From contig DCMX01000087.1 in assembly GCA_002321855.1 (NCBI GenBank), forward strand, positions 8,353-14,758: a DNA stretch of 6,406 nucleotides, read 5' to 3'. A program made the position numbers and the translations under genes. The notes beneath the pieces were generated by a model. The model was given only the letters and a program-made list of their open reading frames with translations, ran no database searches and was not told where the DNA came from. This DNA comes from Fidelibacterota bacterium UBA1611. GTDB taxonomy: Bacteria; Fidelibacterota; Marinisomatia; Marinisomatales; UBA1611. Every line of letters starts with the position of its first letter. The stretch's first letter is position 1. Positions 1 to 6,406 of this stretch are shown here, in pieces.

Positions 1-599
1 CAAAAGGGAAGATAGTAAGAAAATTTGGAGAAAATATATTTGGGAATGCAAAATTTGACAGATTATTGAACCGTAAACCTTACGGGCCTGGACAGCATGG
101 ACAAACACGGCGCAGGAAGCCGTCAAACTATGCCGTTCAACTCCGTGAAAGACAAAAGATTAAATTTATGTATGGTCTTTTGGAGAAACAATTCCGTAAC
201 AATTTTAAAAAAGCTGAGAAACTAAAAGGGGAAACAGGTACAAATATGCTTCAACTTCTTGAAAGTCGTCTAGATAGTATAGTATACAGACTTTGTTTTG
301 CGCCTACTAGACCAGCTGCACGGCAATTGGTCAGCCATAAGCATTTTCTCGTAAATGGAAAACCTGTCAATATCCCATCCTATTTAGTTAAACCCGGTGA
401 TATAATAGAGGTAAAAGAAAAAAGTAAGAAAATGGATATTGTTTTGGATGCTATGCGACGAATCAAAGGTGATATAGAACTTCCATGGCTTGAATTGGAT
501 AAAGCAAAGATGAGTGGAACTTTTATTGCGGTCCCAGAGAGGGACCAAATGAATTTAAATATCAAGGAGCAATTGGTTGTCGAACTCTATTCTAAATAA
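1..599 (+). CDS. rpsD: 30S ribosomal protein S4, 5'-truncated by window edge
   Basis: S4 is a primary 16S rRNA-binding protein that nucleates assembly of the small subunit body. The reading frame is open from position 3 (first complete codon) to the TAA at 597-599, giving 198 visible codons. A TTG at 66 could be mistaken for a start, but the 21 codons before it read as the normal S4 N-terminal region (RKFGENIFG), so the true start lies just left of the window, probably only 7-8 codons away. Family marks are the PYGPGQHG motif followed by a basic stretch, and a central S4 RNA-binding domain (SRLDSIVYRL through VKPGDIIEV, roughly positions 260-415). No cysteines occur in the visible N-terminal part, so this is the zinc-free type of S4. 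It is followed by rpoA after 25 bases in the conserved rpsD-rpoA-rplQ order. Identification is secure. Confidence 0.97.
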   Translation, partial: KGKIVRKFGENIFGNAKFDRLLNRKPYGPGQHGQTRRRKPSNYAVQLRERQKIKFMYGLLEKQFRNNFKKAEKLKGETGTNMLQLLESRLDSIVYRLCFAPTRPAARQLVSHKHFLVNGKPVNIPSYLVKPGDIIEVKEKSKKMDIVLDAMRRIKGDIELPWLELDKAKMSGTFIAVPERDQMNLNIKEQLVVELYSK

Positions 600-608
600 C
601 CCACTAAT

Positions 609-613
609 AAGGA
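609..613 (+). promoter_or_regulatory. Shine-Dalgarno site of rpoA
   Basis: AAGGA lies 11 bases before the ATG at 625, inside the short rpsD-rpoA spacer. The spacing is a little long but usable. It supports the chosen rpoA start and shows that this organism uses anti-SD pairing at some genes. Confidence 0.6.
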
Positions 614-624
614 ACAGGTAATTC

Positions 625-1596
625 ATGGATAAATCATTTGAATTAAAAGTTGATGTAGATAAAAAATCACTGACTAATACAACAGGGCAATTTACAATTC
701 AGCCATTGGAGAGAGGCTACGGAATAACTCTAGGTAATGCTATGCGTAGGGTATTGTTAACAAGTATTCCCGGTGCAGCAATCACACATGTGAAAATCGA
801 AGGTGTACAGCATGAATTTTCTTCTTTAAAAGGTGTGAAGGGTGATGTAGCCGATATTTTCATGAATTTAAAGGCAGTACGATTTAAATTGATGGAGAAT
901 AACCCAGATAAAGTTTCATTATTATTTAAAGGGAAAAAAGTGTTCACAGCAAAACAAATTCAGGATGCTAGTAACCAATTTGAGATTTTAAACCCAGATC
1001 AATATATTACCGAGATTAATTCATCGGGAAAACTCGAAATGGAATTAAGAATCGGTATTGGTAAAGGATATGTTCCAGCTGAGGAAAATGATTTGCCAAA
1101 TCTTAGTATAGGTACCCTTTCCATAGATAGTATTTTTAATCCAGTTACGAAGGTAACCTTTGATATTAAACCCGTTCCTGGCGCAAAAGAACCAATTGAA
1201 ATCCTTAAATTGAATGTAGAAACAGATGGGTCAATCTCGCCAAAGGATGCAGTGAGCTATTCAGCAACTTACCTGCGAGAACATTTAAAGTTTGTGGAAG
1301 CAATTGCGCATCCGGAAGTACTTGAGATAACCACTGGTATTTCCGAGGAGACCATGGCACTGCGCAAACTTTTAAATCAAGCTATTGACGAAATGGAACT
1401 ATCTGTACGCAGTTTCAATTGTCTTCAAGCAGCCGGGATCAAGTTTATACATGAGCTAGTTAGTAAAGAAGAGACACAAATGCTGAAGTACAAAAATTTT
1501 GGACGTAAATCATTGACCGAGTTGATTGAAAAGCTTGATTCTATGGGGCTTCAATTTGGTATGGAAATTGGAAAGATAATGGCCGAAGAAGGATAG
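625..1596 (+). CDS. rpoA: DNA-directed RNA polymerase subunit alpha
   Basis: This is the alpha subunit of RNA polymerase. Its N-terminal domain dimerises and scaffolds beta and beta', and its C-terminal domain binds UP-element DNA and activators. The 323-residue length is normal. The N-terminal domain carries the conserved dimer motif around residues 28-50 (LERGYGITLGNAMRRVLL) and the DGSISPKDAV segment at 201-210. A linker near 235-250 leads to the C-terminal domain (about 251-313) with VRSFNCL and NFGRKSL. R262, N265 and K295 align by motif with E. coli R265, N268 and K298, the DNA-contacting residues, so the UP-element-binding surface looks intact. The ATG at 625 is supported by AAGGA upstream and by the start of the conserved domain soon after. 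The stop codon lies 4 bases before rplQ, which implies co-transcription and probably translational coupling. Confidence 0.98.
   Translation: MDKSFELKVDVDKKSLTNTTGQFTIQPLERGYGITLGNAMRRVLLTSIPGAAITHVKIEGVQHEFSSLKGVKGDVADIFMNLKAVRFKLMENNPDKVSLLFKGKKVFTAKQIQDASNQFEILNPDQYITEINSSGKLEMELRIGIGKGYVPAEENDLPNLSIGTLSIDSIFNPVTKVTFDIKPVPGAKEPIEILKLNVETDGSISPKDAVSYSATYLREHLKFVEAIAHPEVLEITTGISEETMALRKLLNQAIDEMELSVRSFNCLQAAGIKFIHELVSKEETQMLKYKNFGRKSLTELIEKLDSMGLQFGMEIGKIMAEEG
1589..1593 (+). promoter_or_regulatory. Shine-Dalgarno site of rplQ, inside the end of rpoA
   Basis: AAGGA sits 7 bases before the rplQ ATG and is part of the last rpoA codons, just before its TAG stop. Ribosomes ending rpoA would therefore be placed on the rplQ initiation site, a usual arrangement for balanced ribosomal operon expression. 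Confidence 0.7.
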
Positions 1597-1600
1597 TCGT

Positions 1601-2002
1601 ATGCGACATAGAAAATCAGGACGCAAGCTTGGACGAAAAGCTGGGCATCGAAGAGCCGTAATGTCTAACCTTGCTTCTCAATTGATTGAACATAAACGTA
1701 TTAAAACTACCGAAGCTAAGGCTAAAGAGTTGCGTGTGTTCATAGAACCATTAGTAACATTTGCAAGGAGAGGTGATTTGCATGCTCGACGGCAGGTACT
1801 GAGAAAAATACCACATAAGGATATAGTCAGTATCCTTTTTAATGATATTGGTCCAGTATATACAGATCGGGATGGTGGGTATACTCGAATAATTAAATTA
1901 GGTTTTAGGGATAATGACCGCGCACCTGTTTCCATGATTGAATTTGTTGACTTTGCAAGTGAACAGTTACAAAAAGAGTCTGAGAACGTAAAAAAAGATT
2001 AA
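1601..2002 (+). CDS. rplQ: 50S ribosomal protein L17
   Basis: L17 is a large-subunit protein placed near the exit-tunnel side of 23S rRNA. The 133-residue product has the diagnostic MRHRKSGRKLGRKAGHRRA start, then SQLIEHKRIKTTEAKAKELR (about residues 26-45), ARRGDLHARR (55-64) and a C-terminal GGYTRIIKLGFRDNDRAPVSMIEFVD segment (about 92-117). It ends in a short charged tail. Length is near the compact bacterial form and lacks the long C-terminal extension seen in many Bacteroidota. The start is fixed by the conserved N-terminus and the AAGGA 7 bases upstream. It is the last ribosomal gene here. No hairpin fits in the 6 bases before the next ATG, and the likely operon terminator falls inside the next gene at 2034-2064. 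Confidence 0.97.
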   Translation: MRHRKSGRKLGRKAGHRRAVMSNLASQLIEHKRIKTTEAKAKELRVFIEPLVTFARRGDLHARRQVLRKIPHKDIVSILFNDIGPVYTDRDGGYTRIIKLGFRDNDRAPVSMIEFVDFASEQLQKESENVKKD

Positions 2003-2008
2003 TCACTA

Positions 2009-3145
2009 ATGTATTCCATTAAGGTTACCTTCGGAAGGGCAGTAATTATTGCCCTTCTTTTTTTATCCAGTATACGATTTCCAGTATTTGCATCTGATAT
2101 CCAGGCGATGTGGGTGGTCCGGGATTATATGACCTGCCCAGAGTATATAGATAAAGCATTAGAATTTGCTGCAGAAAATAATTTCAACCATATTTTTGCT
2201 CAGGTTCGCGGTCGTGGTGACGCGTATTATAAATCTGATATTGTATCCCAGTCAGATATTGTAAAGAGTGATTTTGATCCTTTGGATTATATTCTAAGAC
2301 AAAGTAAACGCTTCAATATCAAGGTTCATGCATGGATCAATGTCTATTATCTGTGGTCTGCCAGTAGAATGCCTACTCAGGATAATCATATATTAAAAAC
2401 ACACCCACAGTGGCTTGATACTAAAGAATCTCAATACGTGAATGTCAAAAAAATGTTATCAACCATGAATCGAAGTAGAGTTCCCAATGGAGAAGGATTT
2501 TTTCTCGCACCAACACACCCAGATGTTGAAAAATATTTATTGAATATTATAACAGAAATAGTACGCAAATATCCAATCGATGGTCTCCATTTTGATTATA
2601 TTCGTTACCATGATTTCGAGTACGGTTTTAACCCGGAGGGTATGAAGGTATTTAAAGGTGAATACCAAAGTTTAGCTCAGACAACATATTCAGTTATTCG
2701 TGAAAAACCATCTTGGGGAGATTTTCGCAGAAATAGAATTACGAGGTTTATTGAAAAAGCCAGAAATATAATTAGAATATATTCTTCAGATATTGTTATT
2801 TCAGCAGCTGTGAAGCCGAATATATACCTTGCGAGGAACCGATACGGTCAAGAATGGGACCTATGGCTATCAGCCGGGTATATAGATTGGGCTTTACCAA
2901 TGAATTATGCAATTAAAAAAGATGATTTTGATTTAAACCTTCGTGTCATTCAGGACAACCTACCAAAAAAATACCATAAAAAAATCATTATGGGTATTTC
3001 TACCTATAATCAGTCAGCTAGGTCTGCTGGGAAAAAAGTACTCTATGCAAGAAAATTAAATTTTCCAAATATTTGTGTTTTTTCATATTCTACTTTTCAG
3101 GAAAAACCTGTTTATTGGACCTTATTAAAAAGATATTTCAAGTGA
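2009..3145 (+). CDS. Secreted GHL10-family (DUF187-like) glycoside-hydrolase-like protein
   Basis: This is a predicted exported protein of 378 residues with a TIM-barrel domain resembling the glycosyl hydrolase-like 10 family (PF02638/DUF187; YngK- and YddW-like). Residues 1-28 form a signal peptide: basic n-region (K5, R10), hydrophobic core AVIIALLFLSS, and a V-F-A cleavage site before S29. The domain starts at MWVVRDY (34-40). Family-like motifs are VRGRGDA (66-72), KVHAWINVY (105-113), IDGLHFDYIRY (190-200) and DWALPMNY (293-300). Acidic residues such as D196 are candidate active-site residues, but this is inference. Members are thought to act on cell-wall or other polysaccharides; the substrate here cannot be read. 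ATG 2009 is chosen because no ATG, GTG or TTG lies in frame before M34, and starting there would remove the signal peptide. There is no clear Shine-Dalgarno site. An intrinsic terminator overlaps codons 9-19. Confidence 0.85.
   Translation: MYSIKVTFGRAVIIALLFLSSIRFPVFASDIQAMWVVRDYMTCPEYIDKALEFAAENNFNHIFAQVRGRGDAYYKSDIVSQSDIVKSDFDPLDYILRQSKRFNIKVHAWINVYYLWSASRMPTQDNHILKTHPQWLDTKESQYVNVKKMLSTMNRSRVPNGEGFFLAPTHPDVEKYLLNIITEIVRKYPIDGLHFDYIRYHDFEYGFNPEGMKVFKGEYQSLAQTTYSVIREKPSWGDFRRNRITRFIEKARNIIRIYSSDIVISAAVKPNIYLARNRYGQEWDLWLSAGYIDWALPMNYAIKKDDFDLNLRVIQDNLPKKYHKKIIMGISTYNQSARSAGKKVLYARKLNFPNICVFSYSTFQEKPVYWTLLKRYFK
2034..2064 (+). terminator. Intrinsic terminator of the rpsD-rpoA-rplQ operon, inside the next coding region
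   Basis: GAAGGGCA (2034-2041) pairs perfectly with TGCCCTTC (2050-2057). One G-U and one A-U pair extend the stem inward and leave an AATT loop, giving about 10 base pairs. A run of seven T follows directly (2058-2064). This is the classical Rho-independent layout, placed 31 bases after the rplQ stop. It lies within codons 9-19 of the GHL10-like gene, where the T run encodes part of the hydrophobic core of the signal peptide. Structure is seen directly; function is inferred. Confidence 0.8.
2234..2263 (+). repeat. Short direct repeat in the GHL10-like gene (two SDIV units)
   Basis: TCTGATATTGTA (2234-2245) recurs with one change as TCAGATATTGTA (2252-2263), 18 bases apart, so the frame is kept. 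It gives SDIV-SQ-SDIV at residues 76-85, just after the VRGRGDA motif. It looks like an in-frame 18-base duplication in a surface loop, though chance cannot be excluded. Confidence 0.5.
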
Positions 3146-3236
3146 TATGTATTTTGATTTTATATCATAATATTAGTTTAGGCTCTATAATTTTTGGTGC
3201 AATTATGTTTTGTCTATAAAGTTTTATATTTAACCC

Positions 3237-3242
3237 TATAAT
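3237..3242 (+). promoter_or_regulatory. Candidate -10 box of a hut promoter
   Basis: The spacer 3146-3298 has no gene. A perfect TATAAT stands at 3237-3242, 56 bases before hutU. The best -35-like match, TTGTCT at 3210-3215, is 21 bases away, which is too far for a normal sigma-70 spacing. CTATAA also recurs at 3185 and 3214, so in such AT-rich DNA the box may be chance. A promoter somewhere in this spacer is nevertheless plausible, because the upstream and downstream genes are unrelated in function. Confidence 0.35.
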
Positions 3243-3249
3243 GGGAGCA

Positions 3250-3267
3250 GTGGAAGAAAACTTCCAT
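3250..3267 (+). promoter_or_regulatory. Small hairpin in the hutU leader
   Basis: TGGAAG (3251-3256) and CTTCCA (3261-3266) pair perfectly around an AAAA loop, with a G-U pair outside. No T run follows, so it is not an intrinsic terminator. If transcription starts about 7 bases after the TATAAT at 3237, this hairpin would form the very 5' end of the hut mRNA, where it could stabilise the transcript or bind a regulator. Its role is inference. Confidence 0.35.
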
Positions 3268-3298
3268 AATTTCTAAAATAACTAATAAAAGTATTGCG

Positions 3299-4951
3299 AT
3301 GTCCAAAAATGCGAAGTCCCTAACCGGATTAGATTTAACTTGTCAAAGCTGGGAAATTGAAGCTGCTTACCGGATGATTCAACATAATATACATCCAGAT
3401 GTAGCAGAAATACCTGAAGAATTGATTGTATATGGTGGCAAGGGGAAAGCGGCTAGAAATTGGGAATGTTTGGATGCTATTTTAAGATCACTGGAAAAAC
3501 TGGAACCAGACCAAACGCTACTAGTGCAGTCCGGGAAACCAATTGGTGTGGTAAAAACTCATGCTTGGTCTCCACGTGTTCTTATTGCTAATTCAAATCT
3601 AGTTCCCAATTGGGCTACCTGGGAACATTTCAATGAATTAGAGGATCGTGGCTTGATGATGTATGGACAAATGACTGCTGGTAGTTGGATCTATATTGGT
3701 ACGCAAGGAATCCTTCAGGGTACCTATGAAACATTTATCTCAGCTGCCAGGACACACTGGAATGCTGAAACGTTATCTGGAAAATTTGTATTAACAGCTG
3801 GTTTGGGTGGAATGGGTGGAGCACAGCCACTGGCTGTTACCATGGCAGGTGGTGTTGTGATTTGCATTGAAGTAGACCCGAATCGAATCATAAGGCGTCT
3901 TGAAACTCAGTATCTGGACAGGTCCACGAAAAACCTAAATGAAGCTATAGAATGGGCACAGGTTGCCATTAATAAGAAAAAGCCACTCAGCATAGGCTTA
4001 CTAGGTAATGCGGCTGATATTATACCTGAATTTGTGCAGAGAGGCATCATTCCTGATCTTGTAACAGATCAGACATCTGCGCATGACGAGCTTGACGGAT
4101 ATATTCCAAATGGAATGGCCTTTCAGTCTGCACTTGATTTACGCAGGACGGATGCAGGAACGTATATTAAAGAAAGTATTAGATCTATGGGTGAGCACGT
4201 GCAGGGTCTTCTGGATCTTAAAGCATTAGGCGCGATTGTTTTTGACTATGGGAATAATATACGTGCACAGGCACTGAAGGCTGGAGTAAAAAATGCATTC
4301 AGTTTTCCAGGTTTTGTCCCAGCATACATTCGTCCACTATTTTGTGAAGGGAAAGGCCCGTTCAGATGGGTAGCGCTGTCAGGCTTACCAGAAGATATCT
4401 ATCGGACCGATGAACTTGTATTAAAAATGTTTCCAAAAAATGATTCTCTATGCCATTGGATTAAGATGGCACAGGAGAAGGTCCAATTTCAAGGACTTCC
4501 ATCAAGGATTTGTTGGTTGGGTTATGGTGAAAGAGCCAAATTTGGATTAGCTTTAAACCAATTGGTCGCTAACGGTGAACTGAAAGCACCCATTGTCATA
4601 GGCCGAGATCATTTGGACTGTGGATCAGTGGCATCACCTAATCGTGAAACTGAATCTATGAAAGATGGAACTGATGCGGTGGCTGACTGGCCACTCCTGA
4701 ATGCGTTATTGAACACTGCGAGTGGAGCATCATGGGTTTCTATACATCAGGGGGGCGGTGTCGGGATGGGTTATTCCATTCATGCGGGACAAGTGATTGT
4801 CGCAGATGGGACTCCTGAGATGGCTAAACGTTTAGAAAGTGTTCTAACCAATGACCCCGTATCAGGCATTTTTCGCCACGCTGATGCAGGCTATCAACAA
4901 GCAATCGAAAATGCTCATAAATGGGATATAGATATTCCGATGATGGAATAA
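3299..4951 (+). CDS. hutU: Urocanate hydratase (urocanase)
   Basis: This cytoplasmic enzyme carries out the second step of histidine degradation, adding water to urocanate to give 4-imidazolone-5-propanoate, with tightly bound NAD+ acting as an electrophile. The 550-residue length is typical of the bacterial family. Visible motifs in order are YGGKGKAARNW (45-55), QSGKPIGV (77-84), NSNLVPNWATWEHF (98-111), MYGQMTAGSWIYIG (121-134), the NAD-binding glycine-rich GLGGMGGAQP (168-177), VTDQTSAHD (255-263), RICWLGYGER (403-412), GRDHLDCGSVASPNRE (435-450) and HQGGGVGMGYS (483-493). C405 in RICWLG corresponds to the active-site cysteine known from the Pseudomonas enzyme. ATG 3299 is the only usual start codon in frame after the TAA at 3239. 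There is no Shine-Dalgarno site. hutI follows 65 bases downstream on the same strand, supporting a hut operon. No truncation is seen. Confidence 0.97.
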   Translation: MSKNAKSLTGLDLTCQSWEIEAAYRMIQHNIHPDVAEIPEELIVYGGKGKAARNWECLDAILRSLEKLEPDQTLLVQSGKPIGVVKTHAWSPRVLIANSNLVPNWATWEHFNELEDRGLMMYGQMTAGSWIYIGTQGILQGTYETFISAARTHWNAETLSGKFVLTAGLGGMGGAQPLAVTMAGGVVICIEVDPNRIIRRLETQYLDRSTKNLNEAIEWAQVAINKKKPLSIGLLGNAADIIPEFVQRGIIPDLVTDQTSAHDELDGYIPNGMAFQSALDLRRTDAGTYIKESIRSMGEHVQGLLDLKALGAIVFDYGNNIRAQALKAGVKNAFSFPGFVPAYIRPLFCEGKGPFRWVALSGLPEDIYRTDELVLKMFPKNDSLCHWIKMAQEKVQFQGLPSRICWLGYGERAKFGLALNQLVANGELKAPIVIGRDHLDCGSVASPNRETESMKDGTDAVADWPLLNALLNTASGASWVSIHQGGGVGMGYSIHAGQVIVADGTPEMAKRLESVLTNDPVSGIFRHADAGYQQAIENAHKWDIDIPMME

Positions 4952-5016
4952 TCGTCGTACGGTTATCGATTGAGATATATGCAGAAAGTTTACTTTTTCT
5001 ACAATTGAATTTAATA

Positions 5017-6219
5017 ATGTCGAGTTTACAACTGACGAATATAGGCCAATTAGTATCTTATAATTCTAAGATAAGCGGAATGGAGACCCTTGAAAAAATA
5101 CAAATTGCGATTGATGATGGTATCATAACTGAAATTGGAAATAAAGTGAATGATGCAGATAGGCATATTGATTGTAAAGGAAAACTTATCACACCTGGCT
5201 TTGTGGATTCGCATACCCATCCAGTTTTTCTGAATGGTAGAGAGGATGAGTTCGCCATGCGTTTAAAAGGCACTACCTACAAAGAGATCGCAACCAAAGG
5301 AGGTGGAATTATTAATAGTGTTAATGATGTACGAAATGCGTCACAGAGAGAATTATTTGATCGTGTATTCTCCAGGATGAATAGATTCCTTTCCGTGGGA
5401 ACTACCACTATTGAATGTAAATCAGGATATGGTTTAAATACAGAGTCCGAGATTAAATCACTTAAAGTGATAGATGAAGTTAATAATAGCCACAAGATCG
5501 ATATGGTTGCTACATTCATGGGTGCACACGCAATCCCGGTTGAGTTCATTGATGACCCTGACGAGTATGTAAAGTTGATTTGTGATGAAATGCTTCCTGC
5601 AGTAGCTCGACAGGGGATAGCTAAGTTCAATGATGTATTTTGTGAGAATGGGTATTTCAATATCGAACAAGCACGTATGATACTATCGGAAGGTGCTAAT
5701 AAGGGTTTAGTACCTAGACTGCATGCGGAAGAATTTGAAAATTCAGGTTCAGCAGAATTAGCCGCAGAATTAGGTGCCGTTTCAGCAGACCACCTCATGA
5801 ATGTAAATGACGTAGGGATTGAAGCCATTTCGGCAGCTGGTGTTATTGCAACACTCTTGCCAGGAACAACCTTCTTTTTAGGCAGTTCAAATTATGCACC
5901 CTATAAGCGACTTGAAAATGCAGGTGTGAATATTGCTCTGGCCACTGATTATAATCCTGGAAGCTGTTATATTCATTCCATGCCTTTTATTATTGCACTT
6001 GCATGCATATTTATGAAAATGGATGTAATGAGTGCATTGAAAGCTGCAACATTTATGTCTGCAAAATCGCTACAATTAGAAGATAAGATTGGTTCAATAG
6101 AAGTTGGTAAACAGGCCGATATGGTCATCTGGGATTTAGAGCGAATAGTTCAAATACCCTATAATGTTTCTAACCATCCCATTAGAAATGTCATAAAATC
6201 TGGAGAATTAATATTTTAA
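5017..6219 (+). CDS. hutI: Imidazolonepropionase
   Basis: This amidohydrolase-superfamily metalloenzyme is the third step of histidine degradation, hydrolysing 4-imidazolone-5-propanoate to N-formimidoyl-L-glutamate. From ATG 5017 the product has 400 residues, normal for the family. Metal ligands are visible: H66 and H68 in DSHTHPV, H236 in LHAEEF, and D311 in TDYNPGS. E239 and H259 (SADHL) stand at the spacing of the catalytic pair in the Bacillus subtilis enzyme. R75, Y138 and H171 match its substrate-contacting residues by the same offset of 14. The C-terminal GKQADMVIWD returns to the small beta domain. The frame is open back to an ATG at 4921 inside hutU, but those 32 extra residues look unlike the family, whereas MSSLQLTNIGQLV is a normal beginning. 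No Shine-Dalgarno site precedes 5017. The 65-base gap to hutU holds no hairpin with a T run, so co-transcription is likely. Confidence 0.96.
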   Translation: MSSLQLTNIGQLVSYNSKISGMETLEKIQIAIDDGIITEIGNKVNDADRHIDCKGKLITPGFVDSHTHPVFLNGREDEFAMRLKGTTYKEIATKGGGIINSVNDVRNASQRELFDRVFSRMNRFLSVGTTTIECKSGYGLNTESEIKSLKVIDEVNNSHKIDMVATFMGAHAIPVEFIDDPDEYVKLICDEMLPAVARQGIAKFNDVFCENGYFNIEQARMILSEGANKGLVPRLHAEEFENSGSAELAAELGAVSADHLMNVNDVGIEAISAAGVIATLLPGTTFFLGSSNYAPYKRLENAGVNIALATDYNPGSCYIHSMPFIIALACIFMKMDVMSALKAATFMSAKSLQLEDKIGSIEVGKQADMVIWDLERIVQIPYNVSNHPIRNVIKSGELIF

Positions 6220-6274
6220 CCTTGATTGCCCGAATAGGTATCGAGTAAACTCAACGGCAACTTTGTAAAGCATA

Positions 6275-6406
6275 GTGTTTAAAACCTATAAAACGTTTTT
6301 CATTTTAGTCTGCCTTGTAGGATCAATGTTCAATTGTATTTTTGCGAACTATGCCTTTAAAAAAAAGGTGAAGAGTATTTGTGTTGCATATCGCGTTCCA
6401 GTTGAT
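6275..6406 (+). CDS. Start of a probable secreted protein, cut by window edge
   Basis: From a GTG at 6275 an open frame of 44 codons runs to the end of the window; an in-frame TAA at 6266-6268 closes it upstream. The predicted N-terminus has a basic start (K3, K6), a hydrophobic core FFILVCLVGSMF (8-19) and I-F-A before N25, a plausible signal peptidase I site much like that of the GHL10-like protein. There is no lipobox. After the cleavage site comes a lysine-rich AFKKKVKSICVAYRVPVD segment, which I do not recognise. It lies 55 bases after hutI on the same strand with no terminator between, so it could share the hut transcript. ATG at codon 18 is an alternative start, but it would lose the signal peptide. 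GTG use, no clear ribosome binding site and short visible length keep confidence moderate. Confidence 0.5.
   Translation, partial: MFKTYKTFFILVCLVGSMFNCIFANYAFKKKVKSICVAYRVPVD

Noticed and set aside
66..68. TTG at 66 as the rpsD start codon
   Set aside because: The frame is open upstream to the window edge and the preceding 21 codons encode recognisable S4 sequence, so the gene is cut by the window rather than starting here.
1947..1975. TTGACT in rplQ as a promoter for the GHL10-like gene
   Set aside because: No -10-like hexamer occurs 15-19 bases downstream; the sequence there is CAAAAA-like.
3143..3167. TGATAT...ATATCA inverted repeat at the end of the GHL10-like gene as a terminator
   Set aside because: The stem is only six A/T-rich pairs around a loop of about 13 bases with no T run after it, so it is too weak to call.
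4983..5000. AGAAA...TTTCT hairpin between hutU and hutI
   Set aside because: It is a five-pair A/T stem with an 8-base loop and no downstream T run, expected by chance in this composition.
4921..5016. hutI starting at ATG 4921, overlapping the end of hutU
   Set aside because: The added 32 residues do not resemble the family N-terminus and most come from hutU codons read in another frame; ATG 5017 gives a normal-length protein.
5277..5828. 183-codon minus-strand open frame opposite hutI
   Set aside because: It lies wholly antisense to a clearly conserved enzyme, has a low-complexity serine-rich composition typical of shadow frames and has no recognisable motif.
6220..6274. Terminator or RNA gene after hutI
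   Set aside because: Only GAGTAAACTC (6243-6252) is palindromic and it is too short to form a useful stem; there is no T run and no tRNA-like fold.

Overview
The window is a compact, all-plus-strand, AT-rich bacterial segment. It holds the end of the S4/alpha ribosomal operon, a secreted glycosidase-like gene, two histidine-utilisation genes and the start of one further gene. No ORF is visibly broken, and I see no mobile element, CRISPR array, tRNA or rRNA.

Organism: the S4 protein shows no zinc-type cysteine cluster in the visible part. The alpha subunit sequence, the AT-rich composition and the patchy use of Shine-Dalgarno sites (good before rpoA and rplQ, none obvious before the other genes) suggest a member of the Fibrobacterota-Chlorobiota-Bacteroidota (FCB) superphylum, possibly a marine lineage such as Marinimicrobia. 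This is an impression from sequence style, not a placement by tree.

Layout: positions 1-2002 carry rpsD (its first few codons lie outside the window), rpoA and rplQ, tightly packed in the usual order. Six bases after rplQ begins a 378-residue protein with a signal peptide and a GHL10-type (DUF187-like) TIM-barrel domain (2009-3145). A textbook intrinsic terminator (2034-2064) lies inside the signal-peptide codons of this gene, so the ribosomal operon appears to end within the coding sequence of its neighbour. Next comes a 153-base AT-rich spacer with a -10-like box and a small hairpin, then hutU (urocanate hydratase, 3299-4951) and hutI (imidazolonepropionase, 5017-6219), which are steps two and three of histidine degradation. 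hutH and the formiminoglutamate-processing genes are not in view. From 6275 an open frame with a signal-peptide-like start runs off the right edge.

How the genes work together: rpsD, rpoA and rplQ supply the translation and transcription machinery. HutU converts urocanate to 4-imidazolone-5-propanoate and HutI opens that ring to N-formimidoyl-L-glutamate. The secreted GHL10-like protein has no evident functional link to either group. I found no convincing undescribed system. The most interesting point is the terminator embedded in the signal-peptide coding region.
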